This document shows positions 1 to 6,993 of a DNA stretch of 45,305 nt, piece by piece. The notes below the pieces were generated by a model. It did not search any database. It worked only from the letters and a program-made list of their open reading frames with translations, and was not told the origin of the DNA. A program made the position numbers and the translations under genes. How positions within the stretch are numbered: position 1 is the stretch's first letter; each line of letters opens with the position of its first letter. The DNA is taken from assembly GCA_900763685.1 (NCBI GenBank), contig CAAFLF010000036.1, forward strand, positions 1-45,305, read 5' to 3'. This DNA comes from an uncultured Oscillospiraceae bacterium (GTDB lineage Bacteria; Bacillota; Clostridia; Oscillospirales; Oscillospiraceae).

Positions 1-7
1 ACGAAAG

Positions 8-41
8 AAAATCACCGGAATCAAGTGATTCCGGTGATTTT
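8..41 (-). terminator. Rho-independent terminator of the tRNA cluster
   Basis: An 11-bp perfect stem (ATCACCGGAAT paired with ATTCCGGTGAT) with a 6-nt loop lies just 3' of the tRNA-Val gene. Read on the minus strand it is followed by TTTTCTTTC. It most likely ends the three-tRNA transcript. Confidence 0.75.
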
Positions 42-118
42 TGGTGGAGACTACTGGACTCGAACCAGTGGCCTCATGCGTGTGAAGCATGCGCTCTAAC
101 CAGCTGAGCTAAGCCTCC
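42..118 (-). tRNA. tRNA-Val(CAC)
   Basis: A 77-nt cloverleaf on the minus strand. The acceptor stem GGAGGCT pairs with AGTCTCC, the discriminator is A, and the 3' CCA is encoded. The anticodon loop is TTCACAC, so the anticodon is CAC, which reads the valine codon GTG. The T-arm contains GGTTCGAGTCC. It is the last gene of the Met-Glu-Val cluster. Confidence 0.93.
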
Positions 119-141
119 ATGAAGCGGTATTCGATTAGAAA

Positions 142-216
142 TGGTGACCCGTACGGGATTCGAACCCATGTTACAGCCGTGAAAGGGCCGTGTCTTAACC
201 ACTTGACCAACGGGCC
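142..216 (-). tRNA. tRNA-Glu(TTC)
   Basis: A 75-nt cloverleaf on the minus strand. The acceptor GGCCCGT pairs with ACGGGTC, the loop is CTTTCAC with anticodon TTC (Glu), the T-arm contains GGTTCGAATCC, and CCA is encoded. It is the middle gene of the cluster. Confidence 0.95.
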
Positions 217-242
217 ATATCCAATTCCTTCCCCGAAGGGGG

Positions 243-266
243 CCCACGGAACTTACGTTCCGTGGG
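243..266 (-). other. Perfect hairpin in the tRNA-Met/tRNA-Glu spacer
   Basis: A 10-bp perfect stem (CCCACGGAAC with GTTCCGTGGG) around a 4-nt loop sits between tRNA-Met and tRNA-Glu. No T-run follows on either strand, so it is more likely an RNA-processing or stability element than a terminator. This role is inference. Confidence 0.5.
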
Positions 267-270
267 ACGA

Positions 271-347
271 TGGTAGCGGCACCTGGATTCGAACCGGGGA
301 CACTGCGGGTATGAACCGCATGCTCTAGCCAACTGAGCTATGCCGCC
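271..347 (-). tRNA. tRNA-Met(CAT), elongator type
   Basis: A 77-nt cloverleaf on the minus strand. The acceptor GGCGGCA has an encoded CCA, and the anticodon stem TGCGG/CCGCA encloses loop TTCATAC, anticodon CAT. It lacks the initiator features (mismatched first acceptor pair, three G-C pairs under the anticodon loop). Elongator Met is the best call; a lysidine-modified tRNA-Ile2 with the same anticodon is less likely given the body sequence. Confidence 0.9.
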
Positions 348-375
348 ATACTGCGCCTTTCAGCGGGCACGAATT

Positions 376-405
376 ACTATACCAGGAAACGGCGGCGTTT
401 GTCAA
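376..405 (-). promoter_or_regulatory. SigA promoter of the tRNA cluster
   Basis: On the minus strand a consensus -35 TTGACA (400-405) and -10 TATAGT (376-381) are separated by 18 bp, just upstream of tRNA-Met. No ORF lies between, so it drives the stable-RNA cluster. Confidence 0.8.
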
Positions 406-445
406 GCCTTTTCCTTGATTTTTCCGAATTTTTGCCCGCCCGGTC

Positions 446-1021
446 TCAGAAGCTCAGGACGCCCAGGTGCTCCAGCAGGATCTTGCAGCCCATGAGGATC
501 AGGATGACGCCGCCGGTGAGCTCCGCCCGGGACTTATACTTCAGGCCGAAGACGTTGCCGACCTTCAGTCCGGCGGCGGAGAGGACAAAGGTGGTGCAGC
601 CGATGAAGCTGACGGCGGCCACGATGTTGACCCCCGGCAGCAGGGCGAAGGTGACGCCCACGGCCAGGGCGTCGATGCTGGTGGCGATGGCCAGGAGCAG
701 CATGGTCTTGAAGGCGAAGGAGCTGTTGTCCGCCCCGGCCTCCTCGTCGTCGGACCGGGCCTCCTTCACCATGCTGCCGCCGATGAGGCAGAGCAGGACG
801 AAGGCCACCCAGTGGTCGATGGCGGTGATGTAGCTCTCGAAGGTGGAGCCCAGGAGGTAACCGAGGCTCGGCATCAGGGCCTGGAAGCCGCCGAACCAGG
901 CGCCGATGATGAGGTAATGCCGACATCGGAGCTGGCGGGTGGCGAGACCCTTGCAGACGGAGACGGCGAAGGCGTCCATGGAGAGGCCCACGGCGATGAG
1001 AAAGAGTTCCAGAATGCTCAT
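446..1021 (-). CDS. mntP: Manganese efflux pump MntP
   Basis: A 191-residue integral membrane protein of the MntP (formerly YebN) family, which exports Mn2+ across the cytoplasmic membrane. The length matches the family (about 190). Two related halves are visible, each with a membrane-embedded acidic motif: GLSMDAFAVSVCKG near the N-terminus and ATSIDALAVGV in the second half. About six hydrophobic segments can be counted. The start chosen is the ATG at 1021, which is preceded by GGGAGGA; an upstream in-frame start would run into the leader RNA. The gene is behind a yybP-ykoY riboswitch, independent support for the Mn assignment. What is inferred is only that Mn is the physiological substrate here. 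Confidence 0.95.
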   Translation of the reverse strand: MSILELFLIAVGLSMDAFAVSVCKGLATRQLRCRHYLIIGAWFGGFQALMPSLGYLLGSTFESYITAIDHWVAFVLLCLIGGSMVKEARSDDEEAGADNSSFAFKTMLLLAIATSIDALAVGVTFALLPGVNIVAAVSFIGCTTFVLSAAGLKVGNVFGLKYKSRAELTGGVILILMGCKILLEHLGVLSF

Positions 1022-1071
1022 AAAAGTATCCTCCCGGCAAGTATACGCGCCGTGTCCCTGGGGCAGACATA

Positions 1072-1114
1072 GAAAAAGAGACCCAGGGCATGGCGAAGCC
1101 AACCCTTGAGTCTC
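1072..1114 (-). terminator. Riboswitch-controlled terminator of mntP
   Basis: On the minus strand a hairpin of about 17 positions (14 pairs) with a TTC loop ends in GTCTC and is followed by TTTTTC. Its 5' arm (GAGACTCAAGGG) contains the 3' strand of the aptamer P1 stem (CTCAAGG), so P1 and terminator cannot coexist. Ligand binding should stabilise P1 and let transcription pass into mntP. Confidence 0.8.
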
Positions 1115-1194
1115 GCTGTTTCAGACAAGCCAGGCGGCCTTGCCGCCAGTATGTTGACTTGCCGCGCCGAAGGCGCCACCTACTCCCTCAAAGT
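1104..1194 (-). ncRNA. yybP-ykoY manganese riboswitch aptamer
   Basis: Upstream of mntP the minus strand carries the class hallmarks in order: GAGGGAGTAGG at the 5' side, GTCAACATACTGGC in the middle and GCGAGACTCAAGG at the 3' side. P1 is CTTTGAG paired with CTCAAGG (7 bp, one G-T). Two internal GC-rich hairpins (GCGCC TTCG GGCGC-like and GGCGGC/GCCGCC) form the helical legs. The class senses Mn2+ (RF00080) and often controls Mn exporters. With the overlapping terminator this is an ON switch. Confidence 0.93.
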
Positions 1195-1200
1195 CTTTTG

Positions 1201-1229
1201 AATATACTATATTTTTGGGGGGTTGTCAA
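1201..1229 (-). promoter_or_regulatory. Promoter of the riboswitch-mntP transcript
   Basis: Minus strand: -35 TTGACA (1224-1229), 17-bp spacer, -10 TATATT (1201-1206). The start point would fall at about 1194, right at the 5' edge of the aptamer. Confidence 0.8.
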
Positions 1230-1274
1230 TCCCAAGGGGGAGGAAATGTTGAAAACCGCCGTGCGGGCGGGGGC

Positions 1275-1535
1275 GGCGGATGGCATCCGAGGGCTTTGAC
1301 TTCTATCGAAGGCTAGGTGGGCCGCCCCCTGTGGGGGCGGAGAGCCGCCGACGAAGGTCGGCGGCTTGCGGCTAGCGGGCTTGGGCCCGCTGCCGGTCAA
1401 GGGGGATTCTTTCCGAATTGAAAGAATTCCCCTTGACAATCCCGAAGAAAAATTCTGGGGGCGTTTCGATTCCGCCCCCAGACCCCTCCTACGACCAAAG
1501 GAAGGGCTTTGGCCCTTCCTTTGGAAACCATTCCG
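1275..1535 (+). repeat. Dispersed structured repeat, family 1, copy A
   Basis: Positions 1275-1460 match 45118-45305 at the other end of the window in the same orientation, with scattered differences. The element is a row of hairpins: CCGCCCCC/GGGGGCGG, GCCGCCGAC/GTCGGCGGC, GCGGGC/GCCCGC, and an 18-bp stem starting GTCAAGGGGG closed by loop CGAATT. A further 13-bp hairpin (CCAAAGGAAGGGC, 1495-1524) probably belongs to the element but lies beyond the end of copy B. It has no credible coding frame. It sits in the tail-to-head gap between the XRE gene and the mntP promoter. Its 3' limit is approximate. Confidence 0.75.
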
Positions 1536-1628
1536 GGGGTTATGGGGAGTTTCGGTACGAAGGACGTTGGGACGGAGGATGAGGGCGGGGTGCCTGCGGC
1601 GATTCCGGGCATTTTGCCTTGGGGGAGA

Positions 1629-1741
1629 CGAAGTCGGGGTAAGCCTGGTAGTTCTGGCGCCGGGATTGGGTGGTTGGGGCCCCGCAGGGGACGAGGGACG
1701 GTGGGACGGGGGTTCGGCACGCCGGGGTCGTCGTGCCCTAC
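1629..1741 (-). repeat. Dispersed repeat, family 2, copy A (minus orientation)
   Basis: The reverse complement of this stretch matches 38787-38882. Shared blocks include GTAGGGCACGACGAC, CGGCGTGCCG, CCCCTGCGGGGCC, CGCCAGAAC and CCAGGC in the same order; copy A carries about 17 extra bases in the middle. It ends within the last codons of the XRE regulator, so it may supply that gene's 3' end. Confidence 0.65.
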
Positions 1742-1974
1742 GAATCACGGGAAACTTGACCTTGGGGGCGGAGCTTGCTGGGTCTGGTGCCCAACAGATA
1801 GTCCGCCGAGACATTGTAGAGCTTACAGAGCGTCACCAAGTGGCGGACAGGCAGTTCATTGGCGCCCCGTTCATAACGGGCGTACATCGTCTGGGATGTC
1901 CCTAGTATCTCCGCCACCCGCTGCTGGGTCAGGTCGTTGTCCTCCCGAAGGGCCCGCAGCCGGTTCAGATCCAT
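1738..1974 (-). CDS. XRE-family HTH transcriptional regulator
   Basis: A 78-residue DNA-binding protein consisting of little more than one Cro/CI-type helix-turn-helix (residues 1-62). The HTH is visible as LTQQRVAEILGTSQTMYARYERG, and the domain ends with the usual VSADYLLG. No second domain is present, so it probably acts as a simple dimeric repressor. The ATG at 1974 follows AAGGAAAG. The gene is divergent from a zinc-ribbon membrane protein gene, and the shared 135-bp intergenic region carries two tandem palindromes, which suggests autoregulation and control of the neighbour (inference). The last few codons overlap a dispersed repeat, so the C-terminal tail may not be native. Confidence 0.85.
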   Translation of the reverse strand: MDLNRLRALREDNDLTQQRVAEILGTSQTMYARYERGANELPVRHLVTLCKLYNVSADYLLGTRPSKLRPQGQVSRDS

Positions 1975-2022
1975 AGCACCACTACTTTCCTTCCATTTTT
2001 ATAGGGTGCCGCAATCATATAA

Positions 2023-2065
2023 TAGTAAACATCTTTACTGTTGACTTTAGTAAATATATTTACTA
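2023..2065. promoter_or_regulatory. Tandem palindromic operators between the divergent genes
   Basis: Two copies of the same dyad: TAGTAAACATCTTTACTG (2023-2040, one mismatch) and TAGTAAATATATTTACTA (2048-2065, perfect). Half-site TAGTAAA, 4-bp centre, centres 25 bp apart. The second covers the spacer and start of the -10 of the forward promoter, an ideal repression position. The likely ligand is the adjacent XRE protein. Confidence 0.75.
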
Positions 2066-2069
2066 TAAT
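2041..2069 (+). promoter_or_regulatory. Promoter of the zinc-ribbon membrane protein gene
   Basis: TTGACT (2041-2046), 17-bp spacer, TATAAT (2064-2069). A near-consensus SigA promoter that overlaps the perfect operator palindrome. Confidence 0.85.
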
Positions 2070-2109
2070 GTTGGTATAGCTAGCCTAAAATAGAAAGGGA
2101 GGGTTTCCT

Positions 2110-2538
2110 ATGGTATGTCCAAGCTGCGGACATGAGGTTTCGGAGGGTGCGAATTTCTGCCTCAACTGCGGGGCAAAACTCGAAATGGAAGCGGCGGAAA
2201 CGCAAGCCCCGATAGAGCAGGTGTCGCAAGGAGCAGAAACGCAGACACAAGATCAGAAGCAATCAACGGCGTCAAAAGCCATGTCAAACGCTCCGTTTAA
2301 TGTGCTATCTATCGCCGGACTGGCTGTTTCCTGTCTATCCTTGGTCCTTGGCCTCTATGGACTCACAGGAATTGCTGGCGTCATACTTTCTGTACTCGGA
2401 TACCGTCAAATTAAGCATACTCAGGAGCGGGGAAAGTCATTGGCTTTAGTCGGAATTATTCTTGGTTGTTGCTCTGCTATTTTCTGCATTGCGATCTTGC
2501 TGTTTACAGTAAAAGCATATGTTAGCGTATTCTCTTGA
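2110..2538 (+). CDS. Zinc-ribbon membrane protein (DUF4190-like)
   Basis: A 142-residue protein. Residues 3-20 form a zinc ribbon (C3-x2-C6 and C17-x2-C20). A polar Gln/Glu/Thr-rich linker follows (about 27-60), then two hydrophobic segments (about 64-92 and 108-135) separated by GYRQIKHTQERGKSLALVG, the arrangement of DUF4190 proteins. The function of this family is not established. The ribosome binding site is AGGGAGGG 7 nt before the ATG. The base composition is visibly more AT-rich than its neighbours, and the gene has a strong promoter under tandem operators, so it is probably normally silent and induced. This could be a recently acquired two-gene unit. Confidence 0.8.
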   Translation: MVCPSCGHEVSEGANFCLNCGAKLEMEAAETQAPIEQVSQGAETQTQDQKQSTASKAMSNAPFNVLSIAGLAVSCLSLVLGLYGLTGIAGVILSVLGYRQIKHTQERGKSLALVGIILGCCSAIFCIAILLFTVKAYVSVFS

Positions 2539-2572
2539 AAAACTCTATGCCAACAATTGTCCGGAAAACGCA

Positions 2573-2604
2573 AAGAGGCGGGAGCACTGGTGCTCCCGCC
2601 TCTT
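2573..2604. terminator. Bidirectional terminator
   Basis: A 14-bp perfect stem (AAGAGGCGGGAGCA, loop CTGG) between the converging zinc-ribbon and rubrerythrin genes; followed by TAATTTCCTCTTT on the plus strand and TTTGCGTTTT on the minus strand. Confidence 0.8.
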
Positions 2605-2626
2605 AATTTCCTCTTTAGGGTTTGGC

Positions 2627-3214
2627 TTACTTGAAGTAGCGGTCCAGGAGGCCCTTGAGGGCCTTGCCGTGACGAGCCTCGTCCCGGGCCATCTCGTGGA
2701 CGGTGTCGTGGATGGCGTCCAGGCCGTTCTTCTTGGCGCAGGAGGCCAGGTCGAACTTGCCCTGGGTGGCGCCGAACTCGCAGTCCACCCGCCAGGCCAG
2801 GTTGGCCTTGGTGTCGGCCTTCATGTTGGGCTCCAGCTCCTCGCCCAGGAGCTCGGCGAACTTGGCGGCGTGCTCGGCCTCCTCATAGGCGGCCTTCTCC
2901 CAGTAGAGGCCCACCTCGGGATAGCCCTCGCGATGGGCGATGCGGGCCATGCAGAGGTACATGCCGACCTCGGAGCACTCGCCGGTGAAGTTGGCGTGGA
3001 GCTGCTCCAGGATGTAGGCCTTGTCGGCGTCGCTGATGTCGGGGTTATTCTTCACGGTCTTGGCGTAGATACCGTACTCGTGCTCGGCGGCCAGCTTGGC
3101 GTCGCCCTTCAGCTCGGTGAACTTGGAGCCGGGGACCTTGCAGACGGGGCAGACCTCGGGAGGAGTGTCACCCTCATGGACGTAACCGCAAACAGGACAT
3201 ACCCACTTCTTCAT
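2627..3214 (-). CDS. Reverse rubrerythrin (rubredoxin domain first)
   Basis: A 195-residue cytoplasmic non-haem iron protein that reduces hydrogen peroxide in anaerobes. Residues 1-30 are a rubredoxin-type Fe(SCys)4 site (C6-x2-C9, C22-x2-C25); the four-helix ferritin-like diiron domain follows, with Glu/His ligand motifs such as [24 protein letters not shown] and DEARHGK. Classical rubrerythrin has the domains in the opposite order, so this is the reverse type known from clostridia, where it is strongly induced by oxygen. The second in-frame ATG is chosen (3214) because AGGAGG is 8 nt upstream of it and only 2 nt from the first ATG. It is transcribed alone. Confidence 0.93.
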   Translation of the reverse strand: MKKWVCPVCGYVHEGDTPPEVCPVCKVPGSKFTELKGDAKLAAEHEYGIYAKTVKNNPDISDADKAYILEQLHANFTGECSEVGMYLCMARIAHREGYPEVGLYWEKAAYEEAEHAAKFAELLGEELEPNMKADTKANLAWRVDCEFGATQGKFDLASCAKKNGLDAIHDTVHEMARDEARHGKALKGLLDRYFK

Positions 3215-3413
3215 AATCATTTCCTCCTAAATTTATCATTTATCGTTGTATTTGGTTTCGGCGGAGGGCTTGTCTCCGCCCCTGCTTTCTGACGTCAGTA
3301 TACCCGATGGGGCGGGAATTTAAAGTTGCTTTTGCAACATTTCAAAAATTCCCTCAAAAGATTTTTCCGGGGCTGGGACTTTCCGGAAAACCGGGAGGCG
3401 GACGGGGACTGTG

Positions 3414-3447
3414 AAAAGGGAAGACCGCGGAGCGGTCTTCCCTTTTT
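3414..3447. terminator. Terminator after the EF-G-like gene
   Basis: A 15-bp stem (AAAAGGGAAGACCGC paired with GCGGTCTTCCCTTTT) with a 3-nt loop, just 3' of the EF-G-like stop. The minus-strand exit is TTTTCACA; the plus-strand exit has six T. Works for the minus-strand gene and shields the rubrerythrin promoter. Confidence 0.8.
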
Positions 3448-3457
3448 TCGGCGGAAA

Positions 3458-5524
3458 TTATTCCTCGGCCAGGGCCTTGGCCTCGGCGATGGCCTTCTCC
3501 TGGGCGTCGGGCGGGCACTGCTCGTAACGCACGAAGTGCATCACGAAGGAGCCGCGGGACTGGGTCATGGAGCGCAGGTCGATGGCGTAGCTCATGAGCT
3601 CGGCCTCGGGGCACTCGGCCTCGATGACCTGCTCGCCGTCGCCGGTGGGGTTCATGCCCATGACGCGGCCGCGGCGCTTGTTGAGGTCGCCCATGACGTC
3701 GCCCATGTACTGATCGGGGACGGTGACCTTCAGCTCGCAGACGGGCTCCAGCAGGACGGGAGACGCCTCGGGCATGGCGGCCTTGTAGGCCAGGTTCGCG
3801 GCGGTCTTGAAGGCGATCTCGGAGGAGTCCACGGGATGGTAGGAGCCATCATAGAGGACGGCCTTCAGGTTCACCACGGGGTAGCCGGCCAGGGGACCAT
3901 GGAGGCAAGCCTCCCGCAGGCCCTTCTCGACGGCGGGGAAGAAGTTCTTGGGCACGGAGCCGCCGAAGACCTCCTCGGCGAAGACCATCTCCTCGGACTC
4001 CTCGTTGGGCTCGAAGCGGACCCAGACGTCACCGAACTGGCCGCTGCCGCCGGTCTGCTTCTTATGACGGCCCTGCTTCTGGACAGTCTTGCGGATCTTC
4101 TCGCGGTAGGCCACGCGGGGAGTCTCCAGGGTGGCGTCCACGCCGAAGCGGGTCTTCAGCTTGCTGACGAGAACATCGATCTGGATGTCGCCGGCGCCGG
4201 CGATGACGATCTGATGGGTCTCGGCGTTATTGATGACCTTGAAGGTGGGGTCCTCCTCGTTGAGGCGGTTGAGGCCGGTGCCGATCTTTTCCTCGGTGCC
4301 CCGGACCTTGGCCACGATGGCCCGGAAGTAGCAGGGCTCGGCGTAGGGCATGCCGGCCAGCTTCACGATGGCCTTGGGATCGCAGAGGGTGTCGCCGGTG
4401 CGGACCCGGTCCATCTTGGCGATGGCGCCGATGTCGCCGCAGCAGATCTCCTTGGTCTCCTCGTTCTTCTTGCCCCGGAGGGTGTAGAGGCGGCCCAGCT
4501 TCTCGGTGTTGCCGGTGGTGGTGTCATAGAGGGACATATCGGGGGTGATCTTGCCCCGGACGACCTTCACCAGGGAGTACTTGCCGTACTGGTCGGAGAG
4601 GGTCTTGAAGACGATGGCGGCGGTGGTGCCGTTGGGGTCCAGAGCCACGGTGACGGCCTTGCCGTCCTCGTCCTCGGCCTGCTCGGCGGGCATATCGGTG
4701 GCCACGGGGACCAGGTCCACGATGGTCTCCAGCAGCATCTCGACGCCCAGGCCGGAGAGGGCCGCACCGCAGAGCACGGGAGCCACGGTGCCCTCCCGGA
4801 CGCCGACCTTCAGGCCCTTGGCGATCTCGGCGGGGGTCAGCTCCATGGTCTCGAAGAACTTCTCCATGAGCTCCTCGTCGGCGCCGGCGGCGGCCTCCAT
4901 GAGCTCGGCGCGGAGGGTCTCCACCTCGTCCGCCACGGAGGCGGGGACGGCGCAGGAGACGGCCTTGCCGCCCTTGACCTCATAGGCCTTGTTGTGCAGC
5001 AGGTCCACGATGCCGGTGACCTTCTTGTCGCCATCCAGCACGGGGACGACGATGGGGGCCACGGCGGTGCCGAACTTGGCCTTCAGGGCGTCCAGGCAGG
5101 CGTTGTAGTCGCTGTTGTCCTCATCGGTGCGGGTGATGAAGATCATGCGGGGCTTGGAGCCCAGCATCTTCCAGGCGCGCTCGGCGCCGACGCTGAGGCC
5201 GTCCTTGGCGCCGCAGACCAGCAGGGCGCACTCGGCGGCACGGATGCCGGAGAGGGCCTCGCCCGCGAAGTCAAAGTTGCCCGGAGTGTCCAGGAGGTTG
5301 ATCTTCACGTCCTTATACTTGACGGGGGCCATGGTGAGGGAGATGGACACGCCGCGCTTGATCTCCTCGGCGTCGTAGTCGCAGACGGTGTTGCCGTCGG
5401 GGACACGGCCCATGCGGTCGATGGCGCCGGTGGCGAAGAGCATGCTCTCAGCCAGGGCGGTCTTGCCGCTGCCGCTGTGGCCCAGCAGGCAGACGTTGCG
5501 GATGGTCTCTGTGGAATAGCTCAT
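3458..5524 (-). CDS. Elongation factor G-like translational GTPase (EF-G paralogue)
   Basis: A 688-residue protein with full EF-G architecture. G1 is GHSGSGKT (15-22), G2 RGVSIS (57-62) and G3 DTPGNFDF (79-86); domain II, the EF-G domain III/IV region (KQTGGSGQFGDVWVRFEP) and the C-terminal domain V follow. It is not the canonical fusA: G1 differs from the GHIDAGKTT form, G4 reads TRTD (131-134) instead of NKxD, and there is no rpsL/rpsG/tuf neighbourhood. It belongs to the EF-G paralogues common in clostridia, whose role (translocation, recycling, stress) is unsettled. The ATG follows AAGGAG at 10 nt. It is monocistronic with its own promoter and terminator. Confidence 0.88.
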   Translation of the reverse strand: MSYSTETIRNVCLLGHSGSGKTALAESMLFATGAIDRMGRVPDGNTVCDYDAEEIKRGVSISLTMAPVKYKDVKINLLDTPGNFDFAGEALSGIRAAECALLVCGAKDGLSVGAERAWKMLGSKPRMIFITRTDEDNSDYNACLDALKAKFGTAVAPIVVPVLDGDKKVTGIVDLLHNKAYEVKGGKAVSCAVPASVADEVETLRAELMEAAAGADEELMEKFFETMELTPAEIAKGLKVGVREGTVAPVLCGAALSGLGVEMLLETIVDLVPVATDMPAEQAEDEDGKAVTVALDPNGTTAAIVFKTLSDQYGKYSLVKVVRGKITPDMSLYDTTTGNTEKLGRLYTLRGKKNEETKEICCGDIGAIAKMDRVRTGDTLCDPKAIVKLAGMPYAEPCYFRAIVAKVRGTEEKIGTGLNRLNEEDPTFKVINNAETHQIVIAGAGDIQIDVLVSKLKTRFGVDATLETPRVAYREKIRKTVQKQGRHKKQTGGSGQFGDVWVRFEPNEESEEMVFAEEVFGGSVPKNFFPAVEKGLREACLHGPLAGYPVVNLKAVLYDGSYHPVDSSEIAFKTAANLAYKAAMPEASPVLLEPVCELKVTVPDQYMGDVMGDLNKRRGRVMGMNPTGDGEQVIEAECPEAELMSYAIDLRSMTQSRGSFVMHFVRYEQCPPDAQEKAIAEAKALAEE

Positions 5525-5616
5525 AGTCGTTACACTCCTTATGTTGATGCTGTCGACGTGGGCCGAAGGGACGCCCGGAGGGGGCCCGTCAACGGGTGCG
5601 ATTGTCTAACGTACAA

Positions 5617-5645
5617 ATTATATAACTTTCCGGCAGGTAATACAA
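5617..5645 (-). promoter_or_regulatory. Promoter of the EF-G-like gene
   Basis: Minus strand: TTGTAT (5640-5645), 17-bp spacer, TATAAT (5617-5622). Leaves a 5' leader of about 85 nt, in which GGCCCGTCAACGGG-type short inverted repeats occur. Confidence 0.75.
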
Positions 5646-5720
5646 CAGAAATTTTGGCAAAGCCCACATTTTTGGCAGGAAGGCAAAAAAAGCCTTCAAA
5701 ATTGTGGCAAGTGAATAAAA

Positions 5721-5757
5721 GACCCCCGTCTCCGGAGGGGGGAGACGGGGGCGAACG
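5721..5757 (-). terminator. Terminator after spoIIP
   Basis: An 11-bp stem (CCCCCGTCTCC paired with GGAGACGGGGG) with a 7-nt loop. On the minus strand it is followed by TCTTTTATT. Lies directly 3' of spoIIP. Confidence 0.75.
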
Positions 5758-5770
5758 GGGCGGTTCGGGG

Positions 5771-6916
5771 CTATTTGCTGGCCCCCTGCAGCAGCTCCGC
5801 CAGGTTCCGGGCGAAGAGGCGGGCGGCGAGGCGGGCCTCCTCCGGGGCGTTGCCGGCGGCGCCGACTTCCACGAGGAGGGAGCCGGTGGAGGCGTGCTGG
5901 TTATAGCGGGACTTGCGCAGGAGGATGGGCCGGGGGAGGGTGGGCTCCTGGCCCGCGATCTGATTCTGGAGGGCCACGGCCAGACGGAGGTTCTCCATCC
6001 AGTTGGGGTGGGGCAGGCCGCTGCCGTCACTGCCCACCACGAGGGTGAGCTGGGCGGCGGAGCCCTCGGAGGTCTCGGCGATGACCTTGTACTCGTTGCC
6101 CTCCGCGTCCTCGATGGCGTCCCGATGGACATCCAGGATAAACTGGATGGACGGGTACTCGGCGAGAGCCGTCTCGATGGCGGCCAGCGACCGGTCATAG
6201 GCCCCGGAGTAGCTGGGGTAGTCGTAGAGGGTCCGGTCGTGGAGGACCGGGATGCCGGCCTTCTCCAGCTCCTCGGCCATGGCGTCCCCCACGGAGACCA
6301 CGTTGTAGCGGCAGTCGGTGCTGCGGTGGTTGCCGGAGTAGAGGATATCCGCCCCTGGGGCGGGGGTGTAGCACTCGCTGCCGTGGCTGTGGAGGATCAG
6401 CACCTGGGGTCCGGCCTCGGCGCTGAGGCGGGCGGAGAAGGGCTTCCCCACCTCGGCGGCGGAGAGGGTGTCCGGCCGGGTGGAGTGGATGTAGGCGAGG
6501 CCCGAGACGGTGTAGCCCTCCTGGGTGGTGGGGATCAGGGTCCGGGCGGGGACGCCGTTGTCCGCGGCGGGCTGGACGGTGACCGGGGTCTCCCGGACGG
6601 GCTCGGTATCCGGGACCGGGCCGGCGGTGTCCGGCTCCTCCGCCGTGTCCCGGCGGGAGCGGAGCTCCGCCACCGCCTGCCGGGCGGAGAGCAGCATGGG
6701 GGACTCCCCCAGGGTCAGCACCGCGGGGACGCTGAGGCCGTCCCCGCCGGCCAGGTCCCCCAGCTCCCAGCGCAGCAGGGCCACCGGCAGCTCCCGTCCC
6801 AGGGCCTGGGCGGCGCTTTTGGGGCTGCCGGACCCGGCGGTGACGCTGGCCGCCCATAACGTGGCCCCCGCCAGGGCCAGGGCCCCCAGACGGGCTGTCC
6901 AAGCCACACGTTCCAT
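5771..6916 (-). CDS. spoIIP: Stage II sporulation protein P (SpoIIP)
   Basis: A 381-residue membrane-anchored peptidoglycan hydrolase. With SpoIIM and SpoIID it drives engulfment during sporulation, acting as amidase and endopeptidase in the intermembrane space. Residues 5-27 are the N-terminal membrane anchor. A variable Pro/Thr-rich linker (about 85-130) precedes the catalytic domain, recognised by LILHSHGSECYTP (174-185), the RSTDCRYNVVSVGD block, the LYDYPSYSGAYDRS block and LDVHRDA (261-267). The ATG at 6916 is selected because of the strong GGGAGGGAGG site; an in-frame extension of 58 residues has no such signal. It is monocistronic. In the family it is usually expressed by SigE in the mother cell; I did not identify that promoter. 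Confidence 0.95.
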   Translation of the reverse strand: MERVAWTARLGALALAGATLWAASVTAGSGSPKSAAQALGRELPVALLRWELGDLAGGDGLSVPAVLTLGESPMLLSARQAVAELRSRRDTAEEPDTAGPVPDTEPVRETPVTVQPAADNGVPARTLIPTTQEGYTVSGLAYIHSTRPDTLSAAEVGKPFSARLSAEAGPQVLILHSHGSECYTPAPGADILYSGNHRSTDCRYNVVSVGDAMAEELEKAGIPVLHDRTLYDYPSYSGAYDRSLAAIETALAEYPSIQFILDVHRDAIEDAEGNEYKVIAETSEGSAAQLTLVVGSDGSGLPHPNWMENLRLAVALQNQIAGQEPTLPRPILLRKSRYNQHASTGSLLVEVGAAGNAPEEARLAARLFARNLAELLQGASK

Positions 6917-6993
6917 GGTTCCTCCCTCCCTTCGGGACAAGTCTACGCGGGGAGGGAGCGGGGTATGCCGGGGAAATCGGGGCGGGGAAAGGC

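Noticed and set aside
1..405. tRNA cluster as an integration site for a mobile element
   Set aside because: No integrase gene, no attachment-like direct repeat of a tRNA 3' end elsewhere in the window.
1188..1814. Frames of about 200 codons across the family-1 repeat on both strands
   Set aside because: They translate hairpin arms; no start signals and no conservation of frame between the two copies.
3326..6859. A very long open frame on the plus strand opposite the EF-G-like and spoIIP genes
   Set aside because: It is antisense to two well-recognised genes, has a Gly/Asp/Leu/His-rich composition produced by GC-rich third positions, and matches no domain.
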